Below are positions 1-11,174 of a stretch of 64,000 bases of DNA, one piece after another. The DNA is from Coix lacryma-jobi var. lacryma-jobi (lineage: Eukaryota; Streptophyta; Magnoliopsida; Poales; Poaceae). Made by a program: the position numbers and the translations under genes. The notes under the pieces were generated by a model. That model ran no database searches. It worked only from the letters and a program-made list of their open reading frames with translations, and had not been told where the DNA came from. Within the stretch, counting starts at the first letter, position 1. Every line of letters begins with the position of its first letter. The stretch spans positions 169,600,302 to 169,664,301 of the forward strand of contig CM019823.1 of assembly GCA_009763385.1 (NCBI GenBank), given 5' to 3'.

Positions 1-117
1 CGGCGGTAGGAGCGACTAGAAGGGAGCGGAGAGACGGAGACGGGGCCTGCGGTGCGGAGACGAGGGAAGGAGCTCGGTTCAACACGGTTAGCGATTAGCG
101 CGATGTATAAGAAAGAG

Positions 118-636
118 AGGAGAATTATTTATTTGACCTAAAAAAAAACTCTGGTTACGTGACCCTTTTTATTTTGAAGGTTGTGTATATAGCCTCAAAA
201 CGAAACTTTATTATTTATTGGGCCTTCCGTTAGATTTGGGGGCATAACAGTGTTAAGTGTTGAATAAAAAGACCATTTTGCCCCCTCCGCCTAAAAAGCA
301 AAAAAAGTGTATATTGTTTATATATACACGGTTTTTTTGTATACTGTTTATTTTGAGGGCATATACTGTTTATATATATATTATTTTTATATATATACTG
401 TATATATATATTGTTCATATATATGTATACTGTTTTTATATGCAACACACTATTTTTTTATATTTTTAGATACATGGGAAAATGTCTTTTACCCAACACT
501 TAACACCGTTATGCCCTCAAATCTAACGGAAGGCTACGTAAGTAACAAAGTTTCGTTTTGAGGCCATATACGTAACTTCACAATGAAAAGGGTGTAACTA
601 GAGTTTTTTTGAGGCCAAATAAATAATTCCCCACCA
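118..636. mobile_element. Long-hairpin MITE (Mutator-like)
   Basis: The two halves are inverted copies of each other. The left arm runs from about 118 to 262 (GAATTATTTATTTG near its start, then TTACGTGACCC, CAAAACGAAACTTT and CCGTTAGATTTG). The right arm, 500-636, is its reverse complement. The loop (about 290-470) is an AT-rich run of TATATA/TACTGTTTATAT repeats. Terminal repeats of more than 100 bp fit a Mutator-type non-autonomous element. I could not define a clean target duplication. The short ORFs inside are by-products of the repeats. Confidence 0.75.
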
Positions 637-999
637 AAGAGTCGGTTAGTGAAACGCGTGATGACCTGCTCCAAGACCTTACTGGGCCTAGAACGGGCCA
701 GACGGTTGGTCTGGGCCGGATCGCGCCACGTAGAAAGACGACCCCGTTCGCTTCTCCCTTCCCCACCGCAAAACCATCACCACCATCCCCGTCGCTCGCC
801 GCTGCCCCCGTCGCCGCGCGCCTTTCCGCCGCCCGCCGCCGCACTTGCCGCCCAACAGAAACAGCGCACCCTGCTGTTGTGTCATCCTTTTCATTCCACA
901 GACACCTGCTCTAAGTGGTGGGTTCCCGCTATACTCGCCGCTTATCGGAACCGAGGGTTCGATCGGCTGTGGTGACTGTGAAGGAGGAGGAGCGCAAAG
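637..999 (+). promoter_or_regulatory. Upstream region and leader of the cyclin H gene
   Basis: This is a GC-rich stretch between the hairpin MITE and the cyclin H start, with no convincing gene of its own. It presumably holds the core promoter and 5' leader. I see no clear TATA box, which fits a housekeeping promoter. The purine-rich context just before the start (GGAGCGCAAAG then ATG) is ordinary for a plant gene. Confidence 0.4.
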
Positions 1000-3900
1000 A
1001 TGGCTGATTTCCGACCTCCACCCAACGCGAGAGGTGGATCTTCCAGTCGCACGATCTGGTGAGCCCGGGCGCTCAGGTTGCTTTCCTATGCTTTGTCACG
1101 GTCTCGTCGCCTTCCTGACCTTCTGACAATACGGCGCGCGCGCGCCCTTATGCTGTGCTTCGCAGATGGAGAGGTGGGCGGCGGCAAACCAGCGGGCTGC
1201 TCAGACCCTCGCGCAGGTTGGGTCGCATTGCTTCCCCTGAGTAGCCGTATCTACTTGATCAGCAGTTTTGGTTTAGCTAATGCCGAGTTTACTCATCGTT
1301 CCTTTCGTGCCCTTTGTGAAGTATGGAACGACGCGGCCTAGTGTGGACCTGCTTGATGGCTCGGTCTCCTCCCAGAGCCGCACCGGATCATGGTATGCGA
1401 CATTGGTTGGTTAGAACTCACCTGTGCTATTTGTAGCACTCCAAAATATGAAATATGCATCATCGGTTAACTCTAAAGAACTGTGCTTTCATGATTTTTC
1501 TTCTTGCGCTTCGTTACGCTAGTGTTGAAATAGTTTTCTTTGGTTCAGTTGAGGGTAGCTCGGGTGTAAAGCCTCTGTCTTACGAAGAGGAGCAATTGGC
1601 ACGGGTATTTTACGAGCAGAAGATTCAGGAAGTATGCGCTGCATTCAAGTTCCCTCACAAAATCCAGGTAAAGAATCCCCTCTTCCAAGATGGGACCTTT
1701 GTGATTTATGATCTGTTGCTCATGGTTGCTTATTGCTTTGCAGGCTACAGCAATAATATATTTCAAGAGATTCTATCTACAATGGTCTGTAATGGAGCAT
1801 CACCCAAAGCATATTATGTAAGCATTGCACCAAGCAGTAATGAACTAATGAGAACAAATATGGTTCTATGGTTGTGAATATAAAGGTTGATTTCTAGTGT
1901 ACTCATGCTTAGCTAAGTTCTCTTAAGCCTATTGTGTGAAGAGTGATGTGTGTGTCTTGATGAAAACTATGAGTCTGCTGTGTCTTATCCTATGGTTATA
2001 CGTTCAAGGTTGATTTCCTGATGTATTAGTGTTTTGTCTGGAAATTCCAGCTAACCAACTTTCGTCTCACAGGTTAACATGTGTATATACTTCTTGCAAA
2101 GTGGAAGAAAACCATGTTTCTGCTGAGGAACTTGGTAAAGGAATTCAGCAGGACCATCAGATCATCCTAAATAATGAGATGATTCTTCTTAAAGTACGCC
2201 ACTTCCACATTTTGTTTTGTTAGTACTCCAAGCAACCTGAATATGACATTAAGTTTGTTGTTGGCTTCAAGACTTTAGATTTTGATCTCATTGTTTATGC
2301 TCCATATCGATCGATCGAAGGATTATTGATGACCTAGAGGTAAGTTTGTACTTGTTTTGTGCTGCAAATTAACAAGTAGAGTTTCTTATGTTGCTTTGTT
2401 TTAGGAGTTCCACGGCATTCACTGTTATAAATTCTTCACAGTTCAATCTTTCCACTGCACTGTTTATTGTCTAATAAACTATTGTTTTTTTGTATGAAGG
2501 ATTTCTGCAGGGCAGGTAATGGTCCATTCCAGCGTTTGAAGGTAACATTTGCTGTTTTTGCTTCTTTTTCTTTTTCTGGACGTGTTCCAATGTGAACAAG
2601 CCTAGGCACCATGTTCATGTGCAAAATATTTCTACGAGCCACTTTCTTTGTCACAGCCTCTTACAAATGCCAGAAACCGATCTAGAAATTGTCAGTGATT
2701 ATGACACATTTAGTATTGTATAATTGCACAGGGTTGATGCTACTAGGAGTGATACTAGTACCAAGATTGTAACATTAGTTCACACCTTTAGAATTATATT
2801 AGAAGTTTATAATTTTAGGAATACTACATGTGACAAGAGCAACTATTGGTTCATCTTGGTTACAGTGTTTGTATTTCATATTTGGCTGCCTGGATCTGAG
2901 GGGAGGGGAGGGGCTACCGGGCTAGGGAAGGGAAGGGAGGGGTGTGGAGCGAAGGTAGAAGAGAGAGGAACGGCGGCTGAGAGGCCGATGGGAGCCTGTG
3001 ATGACTTAGTGTATGCTGAGTAGATAAGGCATGCGTATCTTTTTTCGATGCCGATTCATTCACTAAGTGGGCCCCATTAGGTGGCTAAAGGCTAAAACCG
3101 AACTCTTTTTTGGGGGGACAAAATTCACACTCTAAAACTGTGGTTACTTTGGGACGACGGGAGTATTTATCATGGTCACTATTGGACATTTACTTCGGGC
3201 CTGTTTGGCTGCCCATTTCTGTGGCAACAGCTGCAGGTATGGCTGTGGCTGCTCTCACAGAATACTACTGTACAAACAGCATCAACAGCTACAACAATAG
3301 CGAGACTTGGTCACTGACGTGGAACCTCGGGCACTGGGTCCATGTGTCAGCGACCAAGTTTCTGGGACTTTGACATCAGAGGAACTACTTCTATTTGAAT
3401 TTGGGCACATGATTTCATTGAGTCATAAGATGTGCTATTCTCTGCAGTGAAGATACACCATTTATATATTTTCTAAAATAGTATACTCCAACCATCATTA
3501 GATCAGGAAGTGTGAATTTCCAAGTTGGATTAGACACCCTATGTGCTCTCAGTTTAGAAACAAATAATTACTACTACGCCATATTCTGCAAGTTGCATAG
3601 TGTTCACCTTACCTCTGATTGGCTTACAGGAGTTGCACCAGGCTGCTATATCCCATGTTGACAAAATGATGTTGACTGATGCACCTCTTCTCTATACTCC
3701 TGGGCAGGTAACCCTTGTTGGTTATTGTATCATTGCCATTTTGATGAATTTACTGCTTTGGGTTTGTTTTCTGATTGAGAAAGCATCCACATGCCTACTT
3801 CTCAAACTTAGCTTGCTCAAACTTCAATTTTTCAACTGATCTCATTATATACTCTCTTTTTTTTCCCCCCAAATTTTCAGTTGGCACTGGCTGCTCTTCA

Positions 3901-5470
3901 CAAGTCCAATGATCTTCTCAGGGTCGTCAATTTTGAAAGGTCATGGACATTTGATCTGAATTATTATTAATACCATATGTCAGGGTTTTGTGTTTCAATA
4001 TGTGGTTGCTTTCTCTATATTTATTGTTTTCATGCTACTAAATTCATTGATTGGTTGCAGATACTTGGAAACTATGTTCTCAAGGCAACATTCTGATTGT
4101 CCGGTCGAACAGTTTGTTCAGTCGATCAATGCAATCAATTACTTGGTAAGGATTTGGCTTTGGGCAATAAAGTATATGTACAGTGGGTTGTGCCAGTATT
4201 AATTTCCAATGATATAACCTATCACTAAGAAAAGTACTGATGTCATGCTTCAGTTGCCTATCATAAATTTTGTGTTACACAGGATGGTTAGAAAACTTGA
4301 TTGTTAGTTGAACATGTATAAATCATCAGAAAGCTGTTGATGACCTATTTAGCAGATATGGTATTATCTCTAAAACCCCATGTTATTTTGGAGTCATTCA
4401 TGATAAACATCAAGACCAGAATCAGATGTATCTGCTGATGGTTAAATCATGGCAAATGAAGTTTTTTATCACTAGTCTCTGCTAGTGTAGGGTAGGACTT
4501 ACATGTGGTCGCTTTTTAAAGAGAAATTCACAATGGGTAAACTCAAAGGCTCACGAGAGCCAAATACTGAGCACTGAGGCTGTGAAGTGCTAACTCCTAA
4601 CTCCTATGTGGGCAGCAAGACAAAGCACATCAGATTTTTTTTACCAAATTTTAATATTCAGTGCCACTTGCTATGGTATCTTGTTATGCATAGATGTGTA
4701 TTTTACCCAGTAAAATATTTCTGTTTGACACAAAAATATAGAAGCTCGATTTAGGTTCCATCTAGACCGTGACCCCACGAGGTAGTGAAATTTTTTGTGT
4801 TTGCAGTAAAGAGGCCTATATTTGTTTTTTTTAATTTAAGATTCCCCTTTGACTTTTGTGCCCCCTAAAAAATGTCTTTAGTGCATACTCATAGAAGAGC
4901 TATAGCCCCAGTAACCATTGTACATCTTGCAATTGGGCCAACAGAGAACTATGTTTGAAACTTAAAGCTGGGCAACATTAGGCTTAGTGAACTGATATGA
5001 GTTTAAATCCTACAAAAATAAAAATTAGAAATTTAAATCCCATCTGTCATTAATATGGTAGAAAATATAGGTGACTCTTCTAGTATGCCAATTATGTTCT
5101 TATTTTGTAACCATATATGGGCATGCATGAGCATGTCTCTGCTAGTCTTTGTTACATCATCATTTGATAACTACTGTAACTTTGTCATTCTCTTTGTATT
5201 CTTTGTGCGACTTGCAGGTTGACCAGCTTAATATACCTACTGTTAAGGACATGAGGCACGTTGACCGCAAGTTGAAACATTGTTGGGATCCAAGCTCACA
5301 TGATGAGTAGGCTCTCTCGTTTCTTTCATTCTTTGTGTCAGTTTCTTCTATGGTTTATTATAACTCTCCATGCTCATTTTTGCGATCCACGCTCTCTCTA
5401 CAGGCATAGGAAGAAAGAAAAGAAGTCAAAGCACAAATCAAAAAGAACATCTACTGATGCCCAACTGTAA
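1000..5470 (+). CDS. CYCH1: Cyclin H (regulatory subunit of CDK-activating kinase), 13 exons
   Basis: This is the cyclin partner of CDK7-type kinase (CDKD) in the CAK module of TFIIH, acting in the nucleus. Exons: 1000-1058, 1166-1216, 1322-1392, 1549-1667, 1744-1817, 2073-2193, 2272-2339, 2500-2541, 3630-3707, 3881-3939, 4061-4145, 5218-5306, 5404-5470. All have GT/AG borders. Together they encode about 329 residues. Recognisable blocks are MERWAAANQRA, SYEEEQLARVFYEQKIQEVC, AIIYFKRFYLQWSV, SCKVEENHVSAEELGKGI, LDFDLIVYAPYRSIEG, HVDKMMLTDAPLLYTPGQ and a lysine-rich tail KKEKKSKHKSKRTSTDAQL. The frame is broken by single-base losses after codon 4 (about 1014), in exon 3 (about 1373-1383, two bases) and near 2320, where a lost T in the GFIDD block would create a TAG. 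No nonsense substitution is seen, so I infer sequence indels. A real pseudogene is the alternative. Confidence 0.88.
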
Positions 5471-6645
5471 GCGCCTTGTACCGCCAACTCAAAATAGGAT
5501 CATTTTCTATTCAGTTTCTTGCTTCTGAACACCTTATCTACAGCAACAGCTAGAAAGCATATGGTCGAGCAGTGGATTTGTGTAAGAATGCGGTGGTGAG
5601 GACTCTTGATACTGTCTAGTGTGTTCTTTGTTTTGTATGCTACCACCACATTAATGACTGGAGCAGCTTCATTTTTAATCATCTCATTCAGGGTCTCTAA
5701 ACGATCGAAATTAAACTCAGGCATCTAGCGCAGCAGCTCTATGACAGCTTCTTTCTTTACCAGCTGAGGTAGTTATACCTGAGGTCAAGCAATTTTGCGA
5801 CGAGGCATTGCGGCTCCTACCAATGGGTATTGTGCCTTTGGTAACTTATTCATTGCTGCAACTGCAAGGGGGGAGCTGCAGCAAGATACAAACTAAGAGG
5901 TGTAACATAACGTACGAAGAACTGAAAATTTTATTTGGCTGACTGTGTCGGCCACGATTACTTGACTTTCTTCGTTGCGGACGTAGCATTGTTTATTAAG
6001 TTTAAACGCCGAATCCAAGATGTTCTGCCTGTTGTTGTGAATCATTTTTTTTTACTGACCAGTGATTTTGAATCTGAATTGTGTATATATAGAGCTTATC
6101 ATGGCACCAAAGACATTGTATGGAAATGAAATCTTTGTTGTTTCTATTGGTTCTGTTTTCAGTAACCAAAATGCTAGATGTTGAAAGCGAATTCAGACAT
6201 CCGTGACGCGCTGACTTGCGTGTTGGCCCGTTCTCAGCTCAGTCATAAATTCCCTTAGTCACCAGGCAGGGTAAAACGCTAGATCTTAATAAAAGTCGAC
6301 ATATCATGGTTAAATGTTAACCGCACAATGCCCGAAAACTCGAAAACAGGAAGCGTACAAGCGCCGAGCTCAACTGCTCGGTTGTTTTTCATTTTCTCAT
6401 CAGCAATAGCAGTTAGAAACGAACCCTCACGGCCTCACCAAGTCACCAGCAGGATACTAGACTACTAGTAGTATAGTATAAGCCGGGGAGAGCGTATATG
6501 TACTTATGTACAAACTTTTTCCACTTGTTGGCAACGTGTTTACAGACCTCAATGTGAGACCTATATTGCAGTGATGGGTTATTTTGCCACAAACTTTCAG
6601 TTTGGCGTCTGACTGCTTCACTGTCTGTGAAGTACTCCTAAGTTC
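5471..6645. other. Intergenic: 3' ends of cyclin H and myo-inositol kinase
   Basis: This convergent intergenic stretch should contain the cyclin H 3' UTR (roughly to 6130) and the 3' UTR of the minus-strand kinase. ORFs of 60-75 codons at 5500-6130 show no protein-like pattern. I see no RNA gene or transposon ends here. Confidence 0.5.
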
Positions 6646-9359
6646 CTATGGCGAGCAATTAATATCACCACCATTGCCGTTCGCCGGATCAGCCTGCTGC
6701 TGTTCAGACATCAGCATCGCCACTTCTTGGAGAGCTGCGTGTAACTCATTGTGCATATTTTGACTTCTCCAAGGTAAAACTAGTGCCGTTTATACATGAA
6801 CTATATCGTTTTGTTGTCTTCTCTTCAAGTATTTCTTTAACTGCCTGCGCCCAGTTGATAGGAAAAGGATCAGTAATTCCATAGAAGCGAAATATTATGT
6901 ACACCAAACACAAGCCAACAATGTTGAGGTATATGTAACTACAAGGATTCAGCTATTGAGCGCGCAAAGAATATGCAACTAAAATACTCTATTCATCCTA
7001 AATTATAAGATGTCTGACTTTTTTGTCCTCAAATTTGACCACTCGTCTTATTCAAAGAATTTATACAAACAAAGTCAAATTTAAGTTATTTTTGAAGAAT
7101 CTTTATTAATAAACAAAGCCACGATAAAAGAAGTGATATTTTGCACAAAATTTTGAATAAGACGAATGATCAAACTTAATGTCAAAAAAGTTAAACATCT
7201 TATAATTTGGGATGGATTGAGTATATAAAAAATAATTATTTACTCTTACCGTCTTACCAAAAATCTGTTTTTAGATCCCTGGAAACTGGACCAAAAATGA
7301 AGATTGTTAACCCTCGAAACTGGTAACACATTCTAAGGCTACTACATTGGCATCCTGAAATGACCTTGAGGAAGGTGTGAATGTGAGTATGATAATTAAT
7401 AATTGGATCAGCGGTCCTCAGAAAAAGGAGAGATGGCAATTTCGTGGATGCTAAGAATATGTTCTTCTAACCAAGCAAAGCAATCCAAGCCACCGTCCAC
7501 ATAAATTGAATGAGAAGTGATAGGTCAAAGATATACACTGCTGCTAGCCACAAAAATATATTTTGCAGGCACACACCGTAAATAGAAGGATCATTAACAA
7601 GGGTGGAATCTTCACACGAGACATATATACTCTTTTTAGGTTAACTGTATGACTTCTAATTAATACTCCTATAGTTCTTTTATCAAAAAAAAAAAAACAA
7701 TACTCCTATGGTTCCACCCAACGCTATCTTTCCTCTTTTTTTCCTTTTCCTTTTTTCCCCAATTATTAGCACCATCGTGCTCTTTAGAGCAAGTATAATA
7801 GGGATAAGGGGTTGTAAACAGACTGAATGAATGCTAAGGTGGAGAGAAGAGAAGAGAGAGAGAGGTGTAGCGGACTGGAAACTTACAACCGACTTAGTCA
7901 CAACTTAGACACAAGAACTAAGAAATTTTGTGAGAGAGCCAAATGTATTATGTATTAATAGTGAAAACTCAACTACTATATGAATAATATGCTGGGAGAT
8001 GATACATAACTGCAAGGATTCCTTAGAGCCAGCAGCGAACTTTATTATTAGTCTTGCTCTTATGGCTGCTATTTCCTTCAGCCTCAAAGACACTCATGAT
8101 TCAGCCCTTGTAATATCGTCAGAATCAAGAAGCTAAAAGTCTTCGAGGCTCATTTTTAAAATTCACGTCTCTTCAAATCTTACCTAAGAGTCAAATACTA
8201 ATCGAGCTAGGAAATCATCTGGAAATGCCATCGATGAAATCGTGTCATTTCGAGGCCGCAGTCTGTTAAAGCTACGATTTTGCCTCTGATGAGTATCGCA
8301 TTTAGCAAAATGGCCAAGGATGAACAGAATGATTCTTCCCAATCCGAGTGTACAAGAATTTGAACAAGTGAAATGGTGCAAACCTGCAACATCTTGGGAT
8401 GGAAGGTGGGCACGCCAACCTGCGATACGGCAGCGGCGCCGAAGAAGTTCCCCAGCAGAGCGGCGTCCGTCGCGGACAACCCCCACAGCAATCCGGCTGC
8501 AAAACCCGCGAGAAAGCTGTCTCCGGCGCCAGTAGGGTCCACCTGGACGGCGGGGAACGGCGCAACGCGCGCCTCCCCACCGTCCCAGAACAGCCGGCAC
8601 CCGTCCCTCCCCTCCGTGACGATCACACAGCACCGCCGCCTCGCCGTCTCCACCCCGACGTATGGCGCCTCTCAGACGACGCCTTAACGAACGCCACACT
8701 GGGCAGAAGCCGCGCGTACGGCGTATCGTCAAGCGCCACGTGACCGACGGCGCCGTCGCCGTCGAACGCCCGGATCAGCGCCTGCGCGTCCACGAGCACC
8801 GCGCGGCAGAGCCGGATCATCCGCTCGAGCGTCTCCGGCAGCACCTCCCCGGCGACGCCGACGGCGAGGCCGTAGGCGAAGCGGCGGTCGGGAAGGTCGG
8901 CGGGGTAGATCGGGTCGCAGGCGCGCACGCGCCGGAGCTCCCGGTCGGGGCGTGCGCCGAGGCGGCGGTCTCCGAGAACTGGGCGTGGAAGGAAGTGGTC
9001 GGCGACGCGCAGAGCAGAGGCGGGTGCCGCGCGGGCGCCGGCGCGGTGGCGTAGACGAAGTCGTGGCCCACCTTGGCCACGACGGCGAAGGGGGCTGTCC
9101 CGTTGAGCGCGGCGTCCTGGGGCGAGGCGGCGTCGAGCACGTTGGACACGAAGGCCGCAGCGCCGCCGAGCGTCTCCCCCACCACGCGCCCGCCCCGGAT
9201 CAGCACATCGTGGCAGTAGCTCCCCACCACCAGTCCCTCAAGCGCGGGCCCTCCTTTCGTCGTGACCAGCAGCTGCTGATTCTCCCCTTCCTCATGAGCG
9301 TCGTCGGGCTCTGCCGCGAGTGGCATCGCGGCGGCGGCGGCGGCGGGGGGAGGCGCCAC
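6646..9359 (-). CDS. MIK: myo-Inositol 3-kinase (pfkB family; maize lpa3 type)
   Basis: This is a pfkB-family sugar kinase that phosphorylates myo-inositol with ATP. In maize the corresponding gene (lpa3) feeds phytic acid synthesis in seed. The large first exon, 8384-9359, starts MAPPPAAAAAAMPLA. It then carries the N-terminal blocks LVVGSYCHDVLIRGGRVVGE and TLGGAAAFVSNVLDA, a middle block PIYPADLPDRRFAYGLAVGV, and the ATP/anion-hole signature DPTGAGDSFLAGFAAGLLWG with its catalytic Asp. It ends FHPKMLQ at a GT donor. I propose that the short last exon lies at about 6646-6766 (MHNELHAALQEVAMLMSEQQ, then a stop). That placement is uncertain, and the intron would contain two MITEs. Single-base losses break the frame near 8947 (a C/G run) and 8670 (SSE-EAPYVG block). 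An alternative last exon at about 8184-8275 looks less protein-like. Confidence 0.85.
6985..7224. mobile_element. Stowaway-like MITE
   Basis: The terminal inverted repeats are TTCATCCTAAATTATAAGATG on the left and its near reverse complement, CATCTTATAATTTGGGATGGA, on the right. TA lies at both edges. The interior is AT-rich and itself partly palindromic (GACCACTCGTCTTATTCA against GAATAAGACGAATGATC). It lies in the proposed kinase intron. Confidence 0.8.
7785..8062. mobile_element. MITE with AGAGCAAG terminal repeats
   Basis: It starts TAGAGCAAGTATAATAG and ends with the inverse, TATTATTAGTCTTGCTCTTA. It is about 280 bp with no coding capacity. It belongs to the common grass family with GAGCAAG-type ends and lies in the proposed kinase intron, downstream of an A-rich tract at 7684-7697. 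Confidence 0.7.
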
Positions 9360-9982
9360 GGTTCGGAGCGGAGAGGGAAGCGAGGGGGTTCTCGGGGCGG
9401 CGAGATAGAGGAGGTGCGCAACGGCATCGTAGGGGGAGGGGAGATGCGGTGGGGGAATAAAAGCGCGAGGGCGGGGGTGGACGCCGGGGCGGTGACGAAG
9501 GGGGCTTTACAGATGCCGCTGGCGCGGGGCGTGCGGCCGGACACGTGGTTGCGGCGCACGTTTGAGCAGCTGCGGCGGCGTTGGCTGGCAGCTGACGCCG
9601 CTCAGCGCGTTGGAATTTGGGATTGTCAGATCCGGGCCGTCGCCTCGTCGGTCCTGGTAGCTGTGGTAGTAGTCCTCGTCTAGATGCTACAGTACTCTCA
9701 AAAAATTCGTGTGATTTATAACTAATCTATATAATTAATTATTTATTATATTATTAATATTTAATGTTTTATGCATGTGAGAGAGTGAAAAAAAATTGGA
9801 AGTTAGAAAGAATCTAAACAAAATCAGATTTTCTTCTTCGGATCTATCTCACCTTTTGGCTTTTGCTTAAAAGCAGCTGTATGTGATCAAAACTCGAGCC
9901 ACCAAACTGAAAATTCGAACCGAGCAGAATGAGCATCTCCGGAAGCCAGACTGAGGCCCTGGTGAGACTAAAATTATGTCGC
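9360..9982 (-). promoter_or_regulatory. Upstream region of the myo-inositol kinase gene
   Basis: This is a GC-rich leader and promoter area (about 9360-9620) followed by AT-rich DNA. The GC-rich open frames here on both strands are composition artefacts, since they run antisense to or upstream of the kinase start. I see no clear TATA box on the minus strand near the start. Confidence 0.4.
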
Positions 9983-10245
9983 GCTCCCTCCTTATCACAA
10001 ATAGAGTTTGTTTTGGACAGCGACACGGTCTCCAAAGCATAACTTTGACCACTTATTTTCTTTAAAAATATTTGTTATAAAGTGGTATATATATATTTCT
10101 ATGAAAGTACCTTTTCAAGATAAATTTATTATATGATTTTTACATTTCTAAACTCAATAATTTAAAAGTTATTCATTATTTATGTTCCCAATGTTTGATC
10201 GAAAGCTTTACCAAAACGAACTCTAATTGTGATACGGAGGGAGTA
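9983..10245. mobile_element. MITE with CTCCCTCC/TATCACAA ends
   Basis: The left end GCTCCCTCCTTATCACAA and the right end TTGTGATACGGAGGGAGTA are inverted copies. The match continues inward (AGAGTTTGTTTTGGA against CCAAAACGAACTCT). It is a typical grass Stowaway-type non-autonomous element, about 260 bp, with an AT-rich core. Confidence 0.8.
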
Positions 10246-10515
10246 CGAGATGTTACGACCCTAATTATATTAAAAATAGATTAATTATAAAATTAATTTG
10301 TCACTCAAAGATAATTAACAAGACAAATATATTAAATCTAATTAGTTCATAATTTGATAATATGGTGTTACAATAAATATTTACTAATAATAGATTTATC
10401 TTGTTATGACAGTATAATTAGTTTTATAATTAGTTTATTTTTAATAAACTAAATTAGTGCCCCAACATCCAATGTGACACAAACTAAACTCTAGTTTCGC
10501 AACCAAACATCCCTT
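10246..10515. mobile_element. AT-rich palindromic MITE remnant
   Basis: This stretch has a self-complementary body: AAAAATAGATTAATTATAAA on the left answers TTTTATAATTAGTTTATTTT on the right. It ends with a TTCGCAACCAAACATCCC-type border seen in hAT-like grass MITEs. The outer left border is unclear. It abuts the previous MITE. Confidence 0.55.
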
Positions 10516-11174
10516 TAGCTTAAGACCTTCGACACTCTTTATCATTCCTAATTTGTAGAAATAAAAATTTTAATGAGAAATTACCTTTCAACAGATTTTC
10601 TAATTAGATCTCTAAATATAAATATTCAATATTCCAGATTTCTTCTCTATTGCAGATTTGTCACAAGTTAGGATAAAGAAAACGATTTTAATCAAATGTC
10701 TTTAGATAATGATTTACTGAGTAAAATTTAGGAAAATACTCTTGAAGATGTTGTAAGTTTATAGTGATTAGTGACCCATGTACCGTTAAGATGGTATGGG
10801 TTTAGCCTACGTGCTATAGTTCAGAGGTAGGCATATTGTGAAATGATTCTTTTAGGATTTATTTAACTGTATTTCAATTCTTTTAGGACAGGGAAGATTG
10901 GAAGCCGTTTTTTTTCTAGAAGGAGAATCAGAAGCCTCCGTACATATTCGGTCGACCGGCTCCAGAGCAGAAGCCGAACCACACGGACAGAGGCAGAGGT
11001 AAAGTCGGCGGAAGCCAGCGAGCCAGGTGCGGTAGGAGCGGCTTCCGACGGAATCAGCTTCCATAAAATCGTGGCCCTCGTCATTCTTCTCCATTCCACT
11101 CCCACGACCTCTTGCTCGGACTGCTCCGGCGTCCTGACTCCCGACTGCGAGCCCCGCCGCGAAGCCTCACCAAT
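10516..11174 (+). promoter_or_regulatory. Upstream region and leader of VPS51
   Basis: AT-rich DNA gives way to a GC-rich leader from about 10900. No TATA box is placed convincingly. An in-frame upstream ATG at 11112 exists, but the conserved protein start is at 11175. Confidence 0.4.

Noticed and set aside
230..561. Short Tyr/Ile-rich ORFs in the first 600 bases
   Set aside because: They come from TATATA and TACTGTTTATAT repeats in the loop of a hairpin MITE.
8184..8275. Alternative last exon of the kinase after an acceptor at about 8270
   Set aside because: The reading frame does not resemble a kinase C-terminus and meets stops in two frames. The candidate at 6646-6766 reads better.
8320..9683. 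Long plus-strand frames antisense to the inositol kinase (up to 243 codons at 8952-9683)
   Set aside because: They are GC-rich shadow frames of the conserved minus-strand kinase exon, with Arg/Gly bias and no motif.
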